Of a stretch of DNA of 64,000 nt, positions 52,942 through 61,955 are shown one piece after another. The stretch spans positions 310,001 to 374,000 of the forward strand of contig NZ_JOAJ01000003.1 of NCBI RefSeq assembly GCF_000720425.1. The letters run 5' to 3'. The DNA is from Nocardia rhamnosiphila NBRC 108938. Its GTDB lineage: Bacteria; Actinomycetota; Actinomycetes; Mycobacteriales; Mycobacteriaceae. How positions within the stretch are numbered: position 1 is the first letter of the stretch; each line of letters opens with the position of its first letter. The translations under genes were made by a program, and so were the position numbers. The notes beneath the pieces were generated by a model. It saw only the letters and a list, made by a program, of their open reading frames with translations. It did not search any database and was not told the origin of the DNA.

Positions 52942-52947
52942 TATTAG
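52942..52947 (+). promoter_or_regulatory. -10 element of msrB (leaderless start)
   Basis: TATTAG ends 9 nt before the msrB ATG, so the transcript should begin at or next to the start codon. No convincing -35 was seen. Confidence 0.45.
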
Positions 52948-52956
52948 CGTGGAGGC

Positions 52957-53409
52957 ATGAGTTCCGAAACGGACGCGACCGATACCTCCCTGCCCGCCCC
53001 GAAGATCCAGCTCAGCCCGCAGGAGTGGCGGGCCCGGCTGGACCCCGCGGAGTACGCGGTGCTCCGCGAAGCCGGCACCGAGCGACCGTTCACCGGCGAA
53101 TACACCGACACCACCGCCGAGGGGGTGTACAGCTGCCGGGCCTGCGGCGCCGAACTCTTCCGGAGTACGGAGAAGTTCGAGTCGCATTGCGGATGGCCGT
53201 CCTTCTTCGATCCGGCCGCCTCGGACGCGGTACTGCTGCGCGAGGACAGTTCGCTGGGAATGCGCCGCGTCGAAGTGCTGTGCGCGAACTGCCACAGCCA
53301 CCTCGGGCACGTCTTCGAGGGCGAGGGTTATCCGACACCGACCGACAAGCGGTACTGCATCAACTCGATCTCCCTGCGCCTGCAGCCCGCGACCGGTACA
53401 GCGGACTGA
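52957..53409 (+). CDS. msrB: Methionine-R-sulfoxide reductase MsrB
   Basis: 150 aa. Reduces the R-epimer of methionine sulfoxide in proteins using thioredoxin. Both zinc CxxC pairs are present (SCRACG and CANCHSHLGHVF), and the catalytic Cys sits in KRYCINSISL. The ESHCGWPSFFDP motif binds substrate. ATG 52957. Order aftC-msrB-hemQ is the conserved one. A strong hairpin follows 34 nt after the stop. Confidence 0.96.
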   Translation: MSSETDATDTSLPAPKIQLSPQEWRARLDPAEYAVLREAGTERPFTGEYTDTTAEGVYSCRACGAELFRSTEKFESHCGWPSFFDPAASDAVLLREDSSLGMRRVEVLCANCHSHLGHVFEGEGYPTPTDKRYCINSISLRLQPATGTAD

Positions 53410-53443
53410 CCCGTCCCGCTTCCCATCGGTCCGTCATATGACA

Positions 53444-53487
53444 ACCGCCCGGCGGTGGCCCCTTTTCCGGGGCCACCGCCGGGCGGT
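53444..53487. terminator. Perfect 19-bp hairpin between convergent msrB and hemQ
   Basis: Left arm ACCGCCCGGCGGTGGCCCC (53444-53462), loop TTTTCC, right arm (53469-53487) its exact complement. It lies between the two convergent genes and can terminate in both directions. There is no T-tract in either direction. Confidence 0.8.
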
Positions 53488-53501
53488 CGGGCGACTTCGG
53501 G

Positions 53502-54197
53502 TCAGGGCAGTGCGGCGACGAGCTGATCGAGTTCGACCCGCGGCCCGGTGTAGAAGGGGGTCTCCTCCCGGACGTGCATCCGGGCCTCGGTGGCGCGCAG
53601 GTCACGCATCAGATCGACGATCCGGTGCAGCTCCGGCGCCTCGAACGCGAGGATCCACTCGTAGTCGCCGAGCGCGAACGAGGCGACGGTGTTGGCTCGC
53701 ACATCGGGGTAGCCGCGTGCTTCCTTACCGTGATCGGCGAGCATCTTGCGGCGTTCGTCATCGGGCAGCAGATACCACTCGTAGGACCGGACGAACGGGT
53801 AGACGCAGATGTAGTTCCCGGCTTCCTCGCCGGCCAGGAACGCAGGGATGTGACTCTTGTTGAACTCCGCGGGCCGGTGCAGCGCCACATTGCTCCAGAC
53901 CGGGGTGCTGGCCCGGCCGAGTTCGGTCGTGCGCCGGAAATCGGCGTAGGCGGCCTGCAGGTCCTCGACCCGCTCGGCGTGGGTCCACACCATGAAATCC
54001 GCGTCGGCCCGCATACCGGCCACGTCGTAGACGCCACGCACGATGACACCGCGATCGGCGAGCCCGTCGAAGAACTCGCGGGCTTCTTTCAGCGCTGTCG
54101 CGCGGTCGTCCCCCAGCACTCCGGGCCGCACCTGGTACACGGAGAACATGAGATAGCGGATGGTGGAGTTGAGAGACTGGTAATCGAGTCGCGCCAT
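53502..54197 (-). CDS. hemQ: Coproheme decarboxylase HemQ (ChdC), chlorite-dismutase-like fold
   Basis: 231 aa. Decarboxylates coproheme III to haem b, final step of the coproporphyrin-dependent pathway in Gram-positives. Visible: [17 protein letters not shown], the [12 protein letters not shown] segment with the Tyr used for radical decarboxylation, [20 protein letters not shown] and [22 protein letters not shown] 54197. It is last of a hemE-hemY-hemQ run on the minus strand with gaps of 116 and 94 nt. Confidence 0.95.
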   Translation of the reverse strand: MARLDYQSLNSTIRYLMFSVYQVRPGVLGDDRATALKEAREFFDGLADRGVIVRGVYDVAGMRADADFMVWTHAERVEDLQAAYADFRRTTELGRASTPVWSNVALHRPAEFNKSHIPAFLAGEEAGNYICVYPFVRSYEWYLLPDDERRKMLADHGKEARGYPDVRANTVASFALGDYEWILAFEAPELHRIVDLMRDLRATEARMHVREETPFYTGPRVELDQLVAALP

Positions 54198-54291
54198 AGC
54201 CCCATCGTGCCACTCGCCGGATCGCCGCGGGGCCGGGGCCGGTCGAGGCCAGGCCCGGGCCGACCGGCCGCCGCACCCGGAGGAGCGGCAT

Positions 54292-55650
54292 TCAGGCCGG
54301 TGCGGGAGCCACACCGCCGGCGATATGTGTCGCGGCCCGCGTCGCCGCCGCCACACAGGCGGGCACCCCGACACCGTGCAGATAGGCGCCGGTCACCGCG
54401 AGATCGCCGAAACCGGCCAGCGCGGACTCGATCTCGGCGATCCGCTCGGTGTGCCCGGGGGCGTACTGGGCGAGGCCACCGGGCCAGCGCTGCACGATCG
54501 CGGACCGCGGGGTGATCGGTGCCCCCGTGACGGTGGCGAGGTCGGCGGTGGCGGCATCGATGAGTTCGGCATCGGAGAGTCCCAGCACCGCGTCGTCACC
54601 GAACCGGCCGAACGAGACCCGCACCAGGGCCGTCTCCCGCACGGCCAGATGGGACCATTTCCGGCTGGACAGGGTGAACGCCTTGGCCCGCAACGGCTCC
54701 CCCGTCGCCACCAGCACACCCGAATTGGGCGGCAGCGCGGTGTCCTTCGGCAGTTCCAGTGCGACCAGGGCGGAGGAGGACAGCTCGATCCCGGCGGCCG
54801 CGCGCGCCGCCACGGGCGCGATATCGGCCAGCAACCGGGCCGTCACCGGCGCCGGAGTCGCGAGGACGACCGCCTCGAACTCGCCGAGCGGTTCCACCGC
54901 CCAGCCACCCGCTATCCGCCGGAGACCGGTGACGGCGGTATCCCGGATCGTGGTGGCCGCCGTCCGACCGGCCAGCGCGTCCAGCAGCGCCCCGTAACCG
55001 TCGCGCAGCGCCCCGAACACCGGTGCGCCGGACGGCGCGGGCAGTGCGGCCGCCACCGCCTCGGTGAAGGAGCCGGCACCACGGTCCAGCGCCGCGGCCA
55101 GCGTGGGCAGCGCCGCGCGGAGCCCGATGGAGCGGGCGGAACCGGCGTACACGCCGCCGAGCAGCGGATCGACACTGCGCGCCACGGTCTGCTCCCCGAA
55201 CCGGTCGGCCACCAGCGAGTGGACATCGATATCGGCACCGGGCCGCCAGGTGAACGGACGCTCGGGTTCGGCGGCGATGCGCGCCACCGTCGCGGCATCG
55301 ACCAGTCCTTCGACGGCCGCGGCATCGGCCGGGATACCCATCAGCGTGCGCTCCGGTAGCGGATGGGCCCGCCCCTGCGACCAGATCAGCGGGCGCAGAC
55401 CGGCCGGATGAACCAGCTGGTCGGCAATACCCAGTTCGCCCAGCAGCTCGGGCACCTCGGGCCGCCGGCCGACGAACGCCTCCGCGCCCAGATCAATCGG
55501 TTCACCCGCGATCTCGCTGGTCCGCAATACCCCGCCGAACCGGTCCCGGATATCGGCCACCGTGATCGCGGCCGATTCCCCGAGCAGCCCGCGCAACCGG
55601 TAGGCCGCGACGAGCCCGCTGATCCCCCCACCGACCACCGCGATTCTCAT
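54292..55650 (-). CDS. hemY: Coproporphyrinogen III / protoporphyrinogen oxidase (HemY/CgoX)
   Basis: 452 aa FAD enzyme. N-terminal dinucleotide motif [18 protein letters not shown], then [14 protein letters not shown] with [11 protein letters not shown], and a C-terminal FAD motif [20 protein letters not shown]. In actinobacteria this enzyme works on coproporphyrinogen III, feeding ferrochelatase and HemQ. ATG 55650; the extension to 55713 lacks conservation. Gene symbol variants hemG/cgoX exist. Confidence 0.94.
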   Translation of the reverse strand: MRIAVVGGGISGLVAAYRLRGLLGESAAITVADIRDRFGGVLRTSEIAGEPIDLGAEAFVGRRPEVPELLGELGIADQLVHPAGLRPLIWSQGRAHPLPERTLMGIPADAAAVEGLVDAATVARIAAEPERPFTWRPGADIDVHSLVADRFGEQTVARSVDPLLGGVYAGSARSIGLRAALPTLAAALDRGAGSFTEAVAAALPAPSGAPVFGALRDGYGALLDALAGRTAATTIRDTAVTGLRRIAGGWAVEPLGEFEAVVLATPAPVTARLLADIAPVAARAAAGIELSSSALVALELPKDTALPPNSGVLVATGEPLRAKAFTLSSRKWSHLAVRETALVRVSFGRFGDDAVLGLSDAELIDAATADLATVTGAPITPRSAIVQRWPGGLAQYAPGHTERIAEIESALAGFGDLAVTGAYLHGVGVPACVAAATRAATHIAGGVAPAPA

Positions 55651-55766
55651 CCCCCGACCGTATCCGGCGCCCGGACATCGCGCGATCGCGCCCTCCGCGG
55701 CCGAAACACCCACCGCGGCCGGAGTGCCCGGTCCGGGACGCCGATGTCACGACGGCCGCCACGGCC

Positions 55767-56822
55767 TCACAGCTCGTGCACCAGCTCCACCAACGCCGTG
55801 AGCACCCCCGGGTCGGTCTCGGGCAGCACCCCGTGGCCCAGATTGAAGATATGGCCCGCGGCGCCCATGGCGAGCGCCGAATCCGCTTCGTCGGCGATCC
55901 GGCGTGCCTCGGCCTCCACCACCGGCCAGCCCGCGAAAAGCACCGCGGGGTCGAGATTGCCCTGCAACGCTTTTCCGGGGCCGACCCGCCGCACCGCCTC
56001 GGTCAGCGGCAGGCGCCAATCGACACCGACCACATCGGCCCCGGCCTCCCCCATGGCGCCGAGAAGTTCCCCGGTGCCCACCCCGAAATGGATCCGGGGC
56101 ACCCCGGACTCGGCGAGTTCGGCGAACACCCGCTCCGAATGCGGCAGCACATAGCGGCGATAGTCGGCCAGCGAGAGCGCCCCGGCCCACGAGTCGAACA
56201 GCTGCACCGCGTCGACCCCGGCCTCGAGCTGGGCCCGCAGGAACACGATGGTGATATCGGTGAGCACCCCGAGCAGCGCGTGCCAGGCCGTCGGATCGCC
56301 GTACATCATGGCCTTGGTGCGCTCGTGGTTCTTGCTGGGGCCGCCCTCCACCAAATAGGACGCCAGCGTGAACGGCGCACCCGCGAAACCGATGAGCGGA
56401 GTCTGCCCGAGCTCCTCGACCAGCAACCGCACCCCGTCGGTGACCGCGCCCACTTCCTCGGGCCGCAGCCGGGGCAGCGCCTGGACATCGGCGGCCGTAC
56501 GTACCGGTGTGGTCACCACCGGACCGACGCCGGCCACGATATCGAGATCGATTCCGGCGGCCTTGAGCGGAACGACGATATCGGAGAACAAGATCGCCGC
56601 GTCGACGCCGTGGCGGCGAATCGGCTGCATGGTGATCTCACAGACGAGTTCCGGATCGAAACACGACTCGAGCATCCCGATACCTGCCCGGACCTCGCGG
56701 TATTCCGGCAATGACCGGCCCGCCTGGCGCATGAACCACACCGGCCGCCGAGCCGGTGCGGCGCCGGTGGCGGCGGCCAGGAACGGGGCATCGGACAACC
56801 GGCGGCGCGTATATGTGCTCAT
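55767..56822 (-). CDS. hemE: Uroporphyrinogen III decarboxylase
   Basis: 351 aa TIM-barrel enzyme making coproporphyrinogen III. Signature [19 protein letters not shown] near the N-terminus, [15 protein letters not shown] carrying the catalytic Asp, [16 protein letters not shown] and the C-terminal [16 protein letters not shown]. The ATG at 56822 is 8 nt after TACGAT (minus strand), so probably leaderless. First gene of the hemE-hemY-hemQ group. Confidence 0.96.
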   Translation of the reverse strand: MSTYTRRRLSDAPFLAAATGAAPARRPVWFMRQAGRSLPEYREVRAGIGMLESCFDPELVCEITMQPIRRHGVDAAILFSDIVVPLKAAGIDLDIVAGVGPVVTTPVRTAADVQALPRLRPEEVGAVTDGVRLLVEELGQTPLIGFAGAPFTLASYLVEGGPSKNHERTKAMMYGDPTAWHALLGVLTDITIVFLRAQLEAGVDAVQLFDSWAGALSLADYRRYVLPHSERVFAELAESGVPRIHFGVGTGELLGAMGEAGADVVGVDWRLPLTEAVRRVGPGKALQGNLDPAVLFAGWPVVEAEARRIADEADSALAMGAAGHIFNLGHGVLPETDPGVLTALVELVHEL

Positions 56823-57020
56823 CACCCGCCATCGTATGCGGCCCCGCCCGGCCCGGCGCGCAAGGCCGCACAGCGCCACCCGGACCACCGATCCGCCGTC
56901 CTGGGCGGCGGCTGCGAACACCATCCCGGCGGGTTGCGCGGTGTTTACCACGATCGGGCCCGCCCACGCAGCAACAACGGTCGTCCGGCGCGCCTCCGCG
57001 CGCCCCGGGTGCTACGGGTC

Positions 57021-57026
57021 TACCGT
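57021..57026 (+). promoter_or_regulatory. -10 element of the DUF3000 gene
   Basis: TACCGT ends 8 nt before the GTG at 57035, the geometry of a leaderless transcript. -35 not recognisable. Confidence 0.45.
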
Positions 57027-57034
57027 CATTCCCC

Positions 57035-57670
57035 GTGACACCGCTCGATATCCGCGACGGCGCACCCGACGACGGGCCCGGCGACGAACCCGCAGCGTTT
57101 CGTGCCGCCGTCTCGGCGATGGGCACCGCATCCGTACATCCGCGGATCGAACTGTCCCCGATCCGTCCGCCGCAGCGTCTCGCCCCCTACTCCTATGCGC
57201 TCGGTGCCGAGGTGATCCACGAGGAATCACCCGTCGTACCGATCGACTCCGACGGCGATGCCTTCGGGCGGCTCATCCTGCTCCACGACCCCAGCGGGGA
57301 CGAAGCGTGGCACGGCGTCTTCCGGCTGGTCGCCTATATCCAGGCCGATATCGACGGCGCGCTGGCCGCCGATCCGCTCCTCCCGGAGGTCGCCTGGAGC
57401 TGGCTGGTGGACGCCCTGGAATCCCGGGAGGGTCCGTTCACCGCGCTCGGCGGTACGGTGACCTCCACCAGTTCGGTGCGCTACGGCGATATCGCCGGCC
57501 CGCCCCGCGCGCACCAGCTCGAACTACGGGCCTCCTGGACGGCCCGCACCACCGAGATGCGCCCCCATGTGGAAGCGTTCGGGGAAGTCCTGGCCTACGC
57601 GGCGGGCCTGCCGCCGGCGGGCATCACCGATTTGCGGCCCTCGCCGGCCGGCGAGACCGACCGTGGTTGA
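57035..57670 (+). CDS. DUF3000-family protein
   Basis: 211 aa conserved actinobacterial protein of unknown function, immediately upstream of the RNase D gene as in M. tuberculosis (Rv2680). Conserved stretches: FRAAVSAMGTASVHPRIELS, IRPPQRLAPYSYALGAEV, GRLILLHDPSGDEAWHGVFR, TSTSSVRYGDI and LRASWTAR. No membrane segment. GTG 57035 follows a -10 hexamer at leaderless distance. The short gap (38 nt) to the next gene includes that gene's own promoter. Confidence 0.88.
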   Translation: MTPLDIRDGAPDDGPGDEPAAFRAAVSAMGTASVHPRIELSPIRPPQRLAPYSYALGAEVIHEESPVVPIDSDGDAFGRLILLHDPSGDEAWHGVFRLVAYIQADIDGALAADPLLPEVAWSWLVDALESREGPFTALGGTVTSTSSVRYGDIAGPPRAHQLELRASWTARTTEMRPHVEAFGEVLAYAAGLPPAGITDLRPSPAGETDRG

Positions 57671-57694
57671 ATATCGGACGTAGCCTCGGCCACG

Positions 57695-57700
57695 TAGAGT
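57695..57700 (+). promoter_or_regulatory. -10 element of the RNase D gene
   Basis: TAGAGT ends 8 nt before the ATG at 57709, again giving a leaderless transcript. Confidence 0.45.
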
Positions 57701-57708
57701 GGCCCTTT

Positions 57709-59064
57709 ATGCCGGTAGTAGAGGAGCCCGAACACCTGTCCGGTGACCACCCGGATGGTGGCACCGGTCTGTCTCCGGCGTCCGATCCGGGCCCCCGCGA
57801 CGCAGCCACCGATTCCGGTCCGGCCGAGTCCACCGCGGAACCGCTGCTGGTCCCGGCCGACGGTATTCCCCCGGTCTGCCGCACCGCCGAGGCGGTGGCG
57901 GCGGCCGCCGAACGTCTCGCCGCCGGCTCCGGGCCGCTGGCCGTGGATGCCGAACGCGCTTCGGGTTTCCGGTATTCGTCGCGGGCGTACCTGATCCAGT
58001 TGCGCCGGGCCGGGGCGGGCACCGTGCTCATCGACCCGATACCGGTCGCCGACGCACTCGCCCCCCTGGCCGAGGCGATCAACGGACTGGAATGGATCCT
58101 GCATTCCGCCGATCAGGACCTGCCCGGCCTGGCCGAGCTGGGCCTGCGACCGGCGGTGCTGTTCGATACCGAACTCGGCGGGCGGCTCGCCGGTTTTCCC
58201 CGCGTCGGTCTGGCGGCCATGGTCGAACAGTTGCTCGGCCGGGCGCTGCGCAAAGGGCACGGCGCCGCGGACTGGTCGACCCGGCCCCTCCCGGAAGCCT
58301 GGCTCAACTACGCCGCACTCGATGTGGAACTGCTGATCGAACTCCGTGCGGCCGTGGCCGCCGCGCTGGCCGAGCAGGGCAAAACCGATTGGGCCGCGCA
58401 GGAGTTCGAACATATCCGGCTGCTCGAACCGGCCACGCCGAAACCGGACCGCTGGCGGCGCACCTCCGGAATCCATACGCTGCGCCGGGCCCGCCAGCTG
58501 GCGATCGTGCGGGAACTGTGGACCACCCGCGATACCCTGGCGCGCGGGCGCGATATCGCGCCCTCCCGGATCCTTCCGGATTCCGCCATCATCGCGGCGG
58601 CCAAGGCCGAACCCGCCTCGATCGGGCAGCTACGGGAATTACCGGTGTTCGGCGGCCCGCGTCAGCGCCGCTACTCCCGGGAGTGGCTGGGCGCGGTGGA
58701 ACGCGCGCGCGCTCTGCCGGACGAGGACCTACCCCGGATGAGCCAGCCCTATGACGGGCCGCCGCCGGTGAACCGCTGGGAACGCCGCGACCCCGCCGCG
58801 GCGGCCCGGCTGGCCCGGGCCCGCGCGGTGATGACCCGGATCTCCGAGCGGGTGGCGGTACCGGTGGAAAATCTGTTGTCGCCCGACCTGGTGCGGCGGC
58901 TGTGCTGGGACGGCCTGCCCGACTACCGCAGCGGCCCGGAAGCCGCCGGCGAGGTCGCGGCGGCGGTCGACGGCTTCCTGAAGAGCCACGGTGCCCGGCC
59001 CTGGCAGCGCGAACTCGCCGCGCAGCCATTGGCCACCGCCCTCATCGACCGACCGCCGAGCTGA
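57709..59064 (+). CDS. RNase D-like 3'-5' exoribonuclease with HRDC domain
   Basis: 451 aa. DEDD-y exonuclease (about 65-235): Exo I LAVDAERASGFRYSSRAYLI (DxE), Exo II WILHSADQDLPGLAELG, Exo III YAALDVELLIEL (Y-x3-D). An HRDC domain follows (LRRARQLAIVRELWTTRD, RDIAPSRILPDSAII). Likely trims 3' ends of stable RNAs. About 45 acidic residues precede the nuclease domain. ATG 57709 chosen by its -10; the frame open far upstream passes antisense through hemE and is not coding. Confidence 0.92.
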   Translation: MPVVEEPEHLSGDHPDGGTGLSPASDPGPRDAATDSGPAESTAEPLLVPADGIPPVCRTAEAVAAAAERLAAGSGPLAVDAERASGFRYSSRAYLIQLRRAGAGTVLIDPIPVADALAPLAEAINGLEWILHSADQDLPGLAELGLRPAVLFDTELGGRLAGFPRVGLAAMVEQLLGRALRKGHGAADWSTRPLPEAWLNYAALDVELLIELRAAVAAALAEQGKTDWAAQEFEHIRLLEPATPKPDRWRRTSGIHTLRRARQLAIVRELWTTRDTLARGRDIAPSRILPDSAIIAAAKAEPASIGQLRELPVFGGPRQRRYSREWLGAVERARALPDEDLPRMSQPYDGPPPVNRWERRDPAAAARLARARAVMTRISERVAVPVENLLSPDLVRRLCWDGLPDYRSGPEAAGEVAAAVDGFLKSHGARPWQRELAAQPLATALIDRPPS

Positions 59065-59104
59065 CGGCCGCCCGCACGGTACTCCGCGGGCACGGCCGGC
59101 CGCC

Positions 59105-59164
59105 GCGGCGGCCAGGGCGCGTCCGCGGCGGCCAGGGCGCGTCCGCGGCGGCTAGGGCGCGTCG
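59105..59164. repeat. Three 20-bp tandem repeats at the dxs 3' end
   Basis: Unit CGCGGCGGCCAGGGCGCGTC at 59105-59124 and 59125-59144 exactly, and 59145-59164 with one change (C to T at the tenth base). The change creates the TAG stop of dxs on the minus strand (59152-59154); in the other two units this codon is TGG. So the dxs terminus has been duplicated downstream of the stop. Confidence 0.9.
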
Positions 59165-61050
59165 AGCCAGCCGGTGACGCGCCGGGTGATATCGGGCGCG
59201 GTCAGGCCGAGCTCCTGACGCACCTGGGCGATACTGCCGTGCTCCAGGAATTCCTGCGGGATGCCGATATCGCGAGCGGGCACGTCCAGACCGGCGGCAC
59301 GCAGCCGGGCCGATACGGTCGCTCCGATCCCCCCGTGCAGGCCGCTGTCCTCCAGGGTCACCACCAAGCGGTAGTTCTCGGCCAGTTTGACGACGGTATC
59401 GGAAACCGGCAGCACCCACCGCGGGTCGATGACCGTGGCGGTGATGCCCTCCGCCTCGAGCAACTCCGCGGCCTGGAGCGCGGCCGGTATCAGGGCACCG
59501 ACGGCCACGAACAGCACATCGCCGCGCTGGGCCTGCGCCGACGGCCCCTCCCGGTCCGGCAGCCACAGCACATCCACGCCGTCGAGCCGCTCGATCGCCC
59601 GGATCTCGGCGCCCACATTGTCTTTGGGGAACCGCAACGCGGTCGGCCCGTCGCCGACCGCCAGCGCCTCGGTCAGCTCCTCGGCCAGGGTCGCGGCATC
59701 GCGCGGGGCGGCCACCCGCATCCCGGGCACCATGCCGAGCAGCGACAGATCCCACATACCGTTGTGGGACGCGCCGTCGGCACCGGTGATCCCGGCACGG
59801 TCCAGCACCAGGGTGACCGGCTGTTTCAGCAAGGCCACATCCATCAGCAGCTGGTCGAAGGCCCGGTTCAGGAAGGTCGAGTAGATGGCCACTACCGGGT
59901 GCAGCCCGCCCAGCGCGAGACCCGCCGCCGAGGCCAGCGCGTGCTGTTCGGCGATACCGACATCGAAGAGCCGATCCGGGAAACGTTCACCGAACGCGGA
60001 CAGTCCGGTGGGACCCGGCATGGCGGCGGTGATCGCGACGATATCGTCGCGGCGTTCGGCGTGGGAGATGAGTTCCTTCGAGAACACCGAGGTCCAGCTG
60101 ACCGCGGTGCCGCTGCTCGCCGATTCACCGGTGAGCGGGTCGATGGGACCGCACGAGTGCATCTGATCGGCCACATGATTCTCGGCCGGTTCGTAGCCGT
60201 GCCCCTTCTGGGTCACCGCGTGCACCACCACCGGGCCGCCGAAATCCTTGGCGTGCCGCAGCGCCGATTCGAGCGCGACGAGATCGTGGCCGTCCACCGG
60301 ACCGACGTATTTGAGACCGAGATCGCTGAACAGCTCCTGCGGGCTCACCGCGTCCTTTATCCCGGCCTTCACCGCGTGCACCATCGAATACGCGGAATCA
60401 CCCACGCCCGGAATGCTTTTCAGGAATCGGCGGCCCGTGTCGAGCATATGCTCGTACACCGGCTGGGTACGCAACGCCGTGAGCCGGTCGGCCAGCCCGC
60501 CGATGGTGGGGGCGTAGGAGCGGCCGTTGTCGTTGACGACGATCACCACGGGGCGGTCCTTGGCCGCGGCGATATTGTTCAACGCCTCCCAGCACATACC
60601 GCCGGTGAGGGCCCCGTCGCCGACGACCGCCACGACATGACGGTCCTGGCCGGTGAGCGCGAACGCCTTGGCCAGGCCGTCGGCATAGGACAGCGACGCC
60701 GAGGCATGCGAGGACTCCACCCAGTCGTGTTCGCTCTCGGCGCGGCTGGGATATCCCGACAGCCCGTCCTTGCGGCGCAGGGTGTCGAAGCGATCCTTGC
60801 GACCGGTCACGATCTTGTGCACATAGGCCTGGTGCCCGGTGTCGAAGATCAACGGATCGGCGGGCGAATCGAATACCCGGTGCAGGGCGAGGGTGAGTTC
60901 CACCACCCCGAGGTTGGGTCCCAGGTGCCCGCCGGTGACGGCGACCTTGTGCACCAGGAACTCGCGGATCTCGGCCGCCAGCTCCCGCAGTTGCGGTGCC
61001 GAGAGCCGACGCACGTCTTCGGGCGTATCGACCCGGGAAAGCACTCCCAC
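59152..61050 (-). CDS. dxs: 1-deoxy-D-xylulose-5-phosphate synthase
   Basis: 632 aa thiamine-diphosphate enzyme, first step of the MEP isoprenoid pathway. Motifs: [52 protein letters not shown] with the ThDP GDG-N30-N motif, [20 protein letters not shown] with the catalytic Glu, and C-terminal transketolase domain. GTG 61050; GGAGGG is 10 nt upstream. A -10-like TAGACT (minus, 61089-61094) lies 38 nt before it. The stop codon lies inside a tandem repeat. Confidence 0.96.
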   Translation of the reverse strand: MGVLSRVDTPEDVRRLSAPQLRELAAEIREFLVHKVAVTGGHLGPNLGVVELTLALHRVFDSPADPLIFDTGHQAYVHKIVTGRKDRFDTLRRKDGLSGYPSRAESEHDWVESSHASASLSYADGLAKAFALTGQDRHVVAVVGDGALTGGMCWEALNNIAAAKDRPVVIVVNDNGRSYAPTIGGLADRLTALRTQPVYEHMLDTGRRFLKSIPGVGDSAYSMVHAVKAGIKDAVSPQELFSDLGLKYVGPVDGHDLVALESALRHAKDFGGPVVVHAVTQKGHGYEPAENHVADQMHSCGPIDPLTGESASSGTAVSWTSVFSKELISHAERRDDIVAITAAMPGPTGLSAFGERFPDRLFDVGIAEQHALASAAGLALGGLHPVVAIYSTFLNRAFDQLLMDVALLKQPVTLVLDRAGITGADGASHNGMWDLSLLGMVPGMRVAAPRDAATLAEELTEALAVGDGPTALRFPKDNVGAEIRAIERLDGVDVLWLPDREGPSAQAQRGDVLFVAVGALIPAALQAAELLEAEGITATVIDPRWVLPVSDTVVKLAENYRLVVTLEDSGLHGGIGATVSARLRAAGLDVPARDIGIPQEFLEHGSIAQVRQELGLTAPDITRRVTGWLDAP

Positions 61051-61088
61051 CTGATTCGCTCCCTCCGGATAGCGCAGTTGATCCGACC

Positions 61089-61094
61089 AGTCTA
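61089..61094 (-). promoter_or_regulatory. Probable -10 element of dxs
   Basis: TAGACT on the minus strand, 38 nt upstream of the dxs start. No defensible -35. Confidence 0.4.
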
Positions 61095-61281
61095 GGAGCC
61101 GCGGCCGACTGCACCACCCGGGCGGCGAGACGTACCCACCTCCGTACCGGGCCGGAACCGCGGTCCGGCGTATCGCTCCAGCCTAAGGTGAGAGGCGGGT
61201 GCCGCGCGAACCGCGTCCGGCCGCGGGCCCCGGGACGGCGGCGCACCGACGAGCGCCGCACACCGACCGCGAGGAGACCGG

Positions 61282-61938
61282 ATGACCCAGCCGCAGGCGG
61301 GAACGGTGACCGTATTCGGGTACGGCACCGTCCGCGCCGCCCCCGATCTGATCGTGCTCTCGATCGGCGTCGAATGCCGCGCGAGCACCGTCGGTCTGGC
61401 CTACGACAGGGCGGGCCGGAGTGTGACGGCATTGACGGCGGCGTTACGTGAAGACGGCGTCCCCGGCAGCGATATCGGCACCGGCATGCTGTCGGTGCGC
61501 TCGGATACGGCCTGGCAGGACGGCACCGCACGGGTGATCGGCTATATCGCGACCAGCACGCTCACGGTCACGCTCACCGCCGCGGCCGACCCCGCGCGAC
61601 CGGCGCCGTCGGACGTGGTGGCCCATGCCGTGGCGGCGGGCGGCGACGACGCGCGGCTGGGTGGGCTGCGGCACACCTTCGCCGACCGGGAACGACTACT
61701 GGAGCGCGCCCGTGACGCCGCGTGGGACAACGCCGTGGACAAGGCCCGGCAGTACGCCCGCCGCGCCGCCCGCGAACTGGGCCCCGTGCTCGAGATCACC
61801 GAGCACACCACCGCGCCACCGCCCGCGGAGCCCGGCGGGATCCGGATGGTCGCCGCGTCCGCACCGGCGCCGGTGCCCATCGAATCCGGGGAGACCGAGA
61901 TCACCGCGACGCTGCGGGCCACCTGGCAGCTGAAGTAG
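61282..61938 (+). CDS. SIMPL-domain (DUF541) protein
   Basis: 218 aa. SIMPL domain with TVTVFGYGTVRAAPDLIVLS, YDRAGRSVTALTAALREDGV, IGYIATSTLTVTL and a C-terminal EITATLRATWQLK strand. SIMPL proteins are often periplasmic, but no signal peptide is seen here, so it is predicted cytosolic. Function of the family is not established. ATG 61282 with GAGGAG 5 nt upstream. Divergent from dxs, convergent with the RNA methyltransferase gene. Confidence 0.88.
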   Translation: MTQPQAGTVTVFGYGTVRAAPDLIVLSIGVECRASTVGLAYDRAGRSVTALTAALREDGVPGSDIGTGMLSVRSDTAWQDGTARVIGYIATSTLTVTLTAAADPARPAPSDVVAHAVAAGGDDARLGGLRHTFADRERLLERARDAAWDNAVDKARQYARRAARELGPVLEITEHTTAPPPAEPGGIRMVAASAPAPVPIESGETEITATLRATWQLK

Positions 61939-61955
61939 GGCGCCGCACGGGCTTG

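Noticed and set aside
56368..57708. N-terminal extension of the RNase D frame
   Set aside because: Antisense to hemE and overlapping the DUF3000 gene; the -10 and ATG at 57709 explain the real start.
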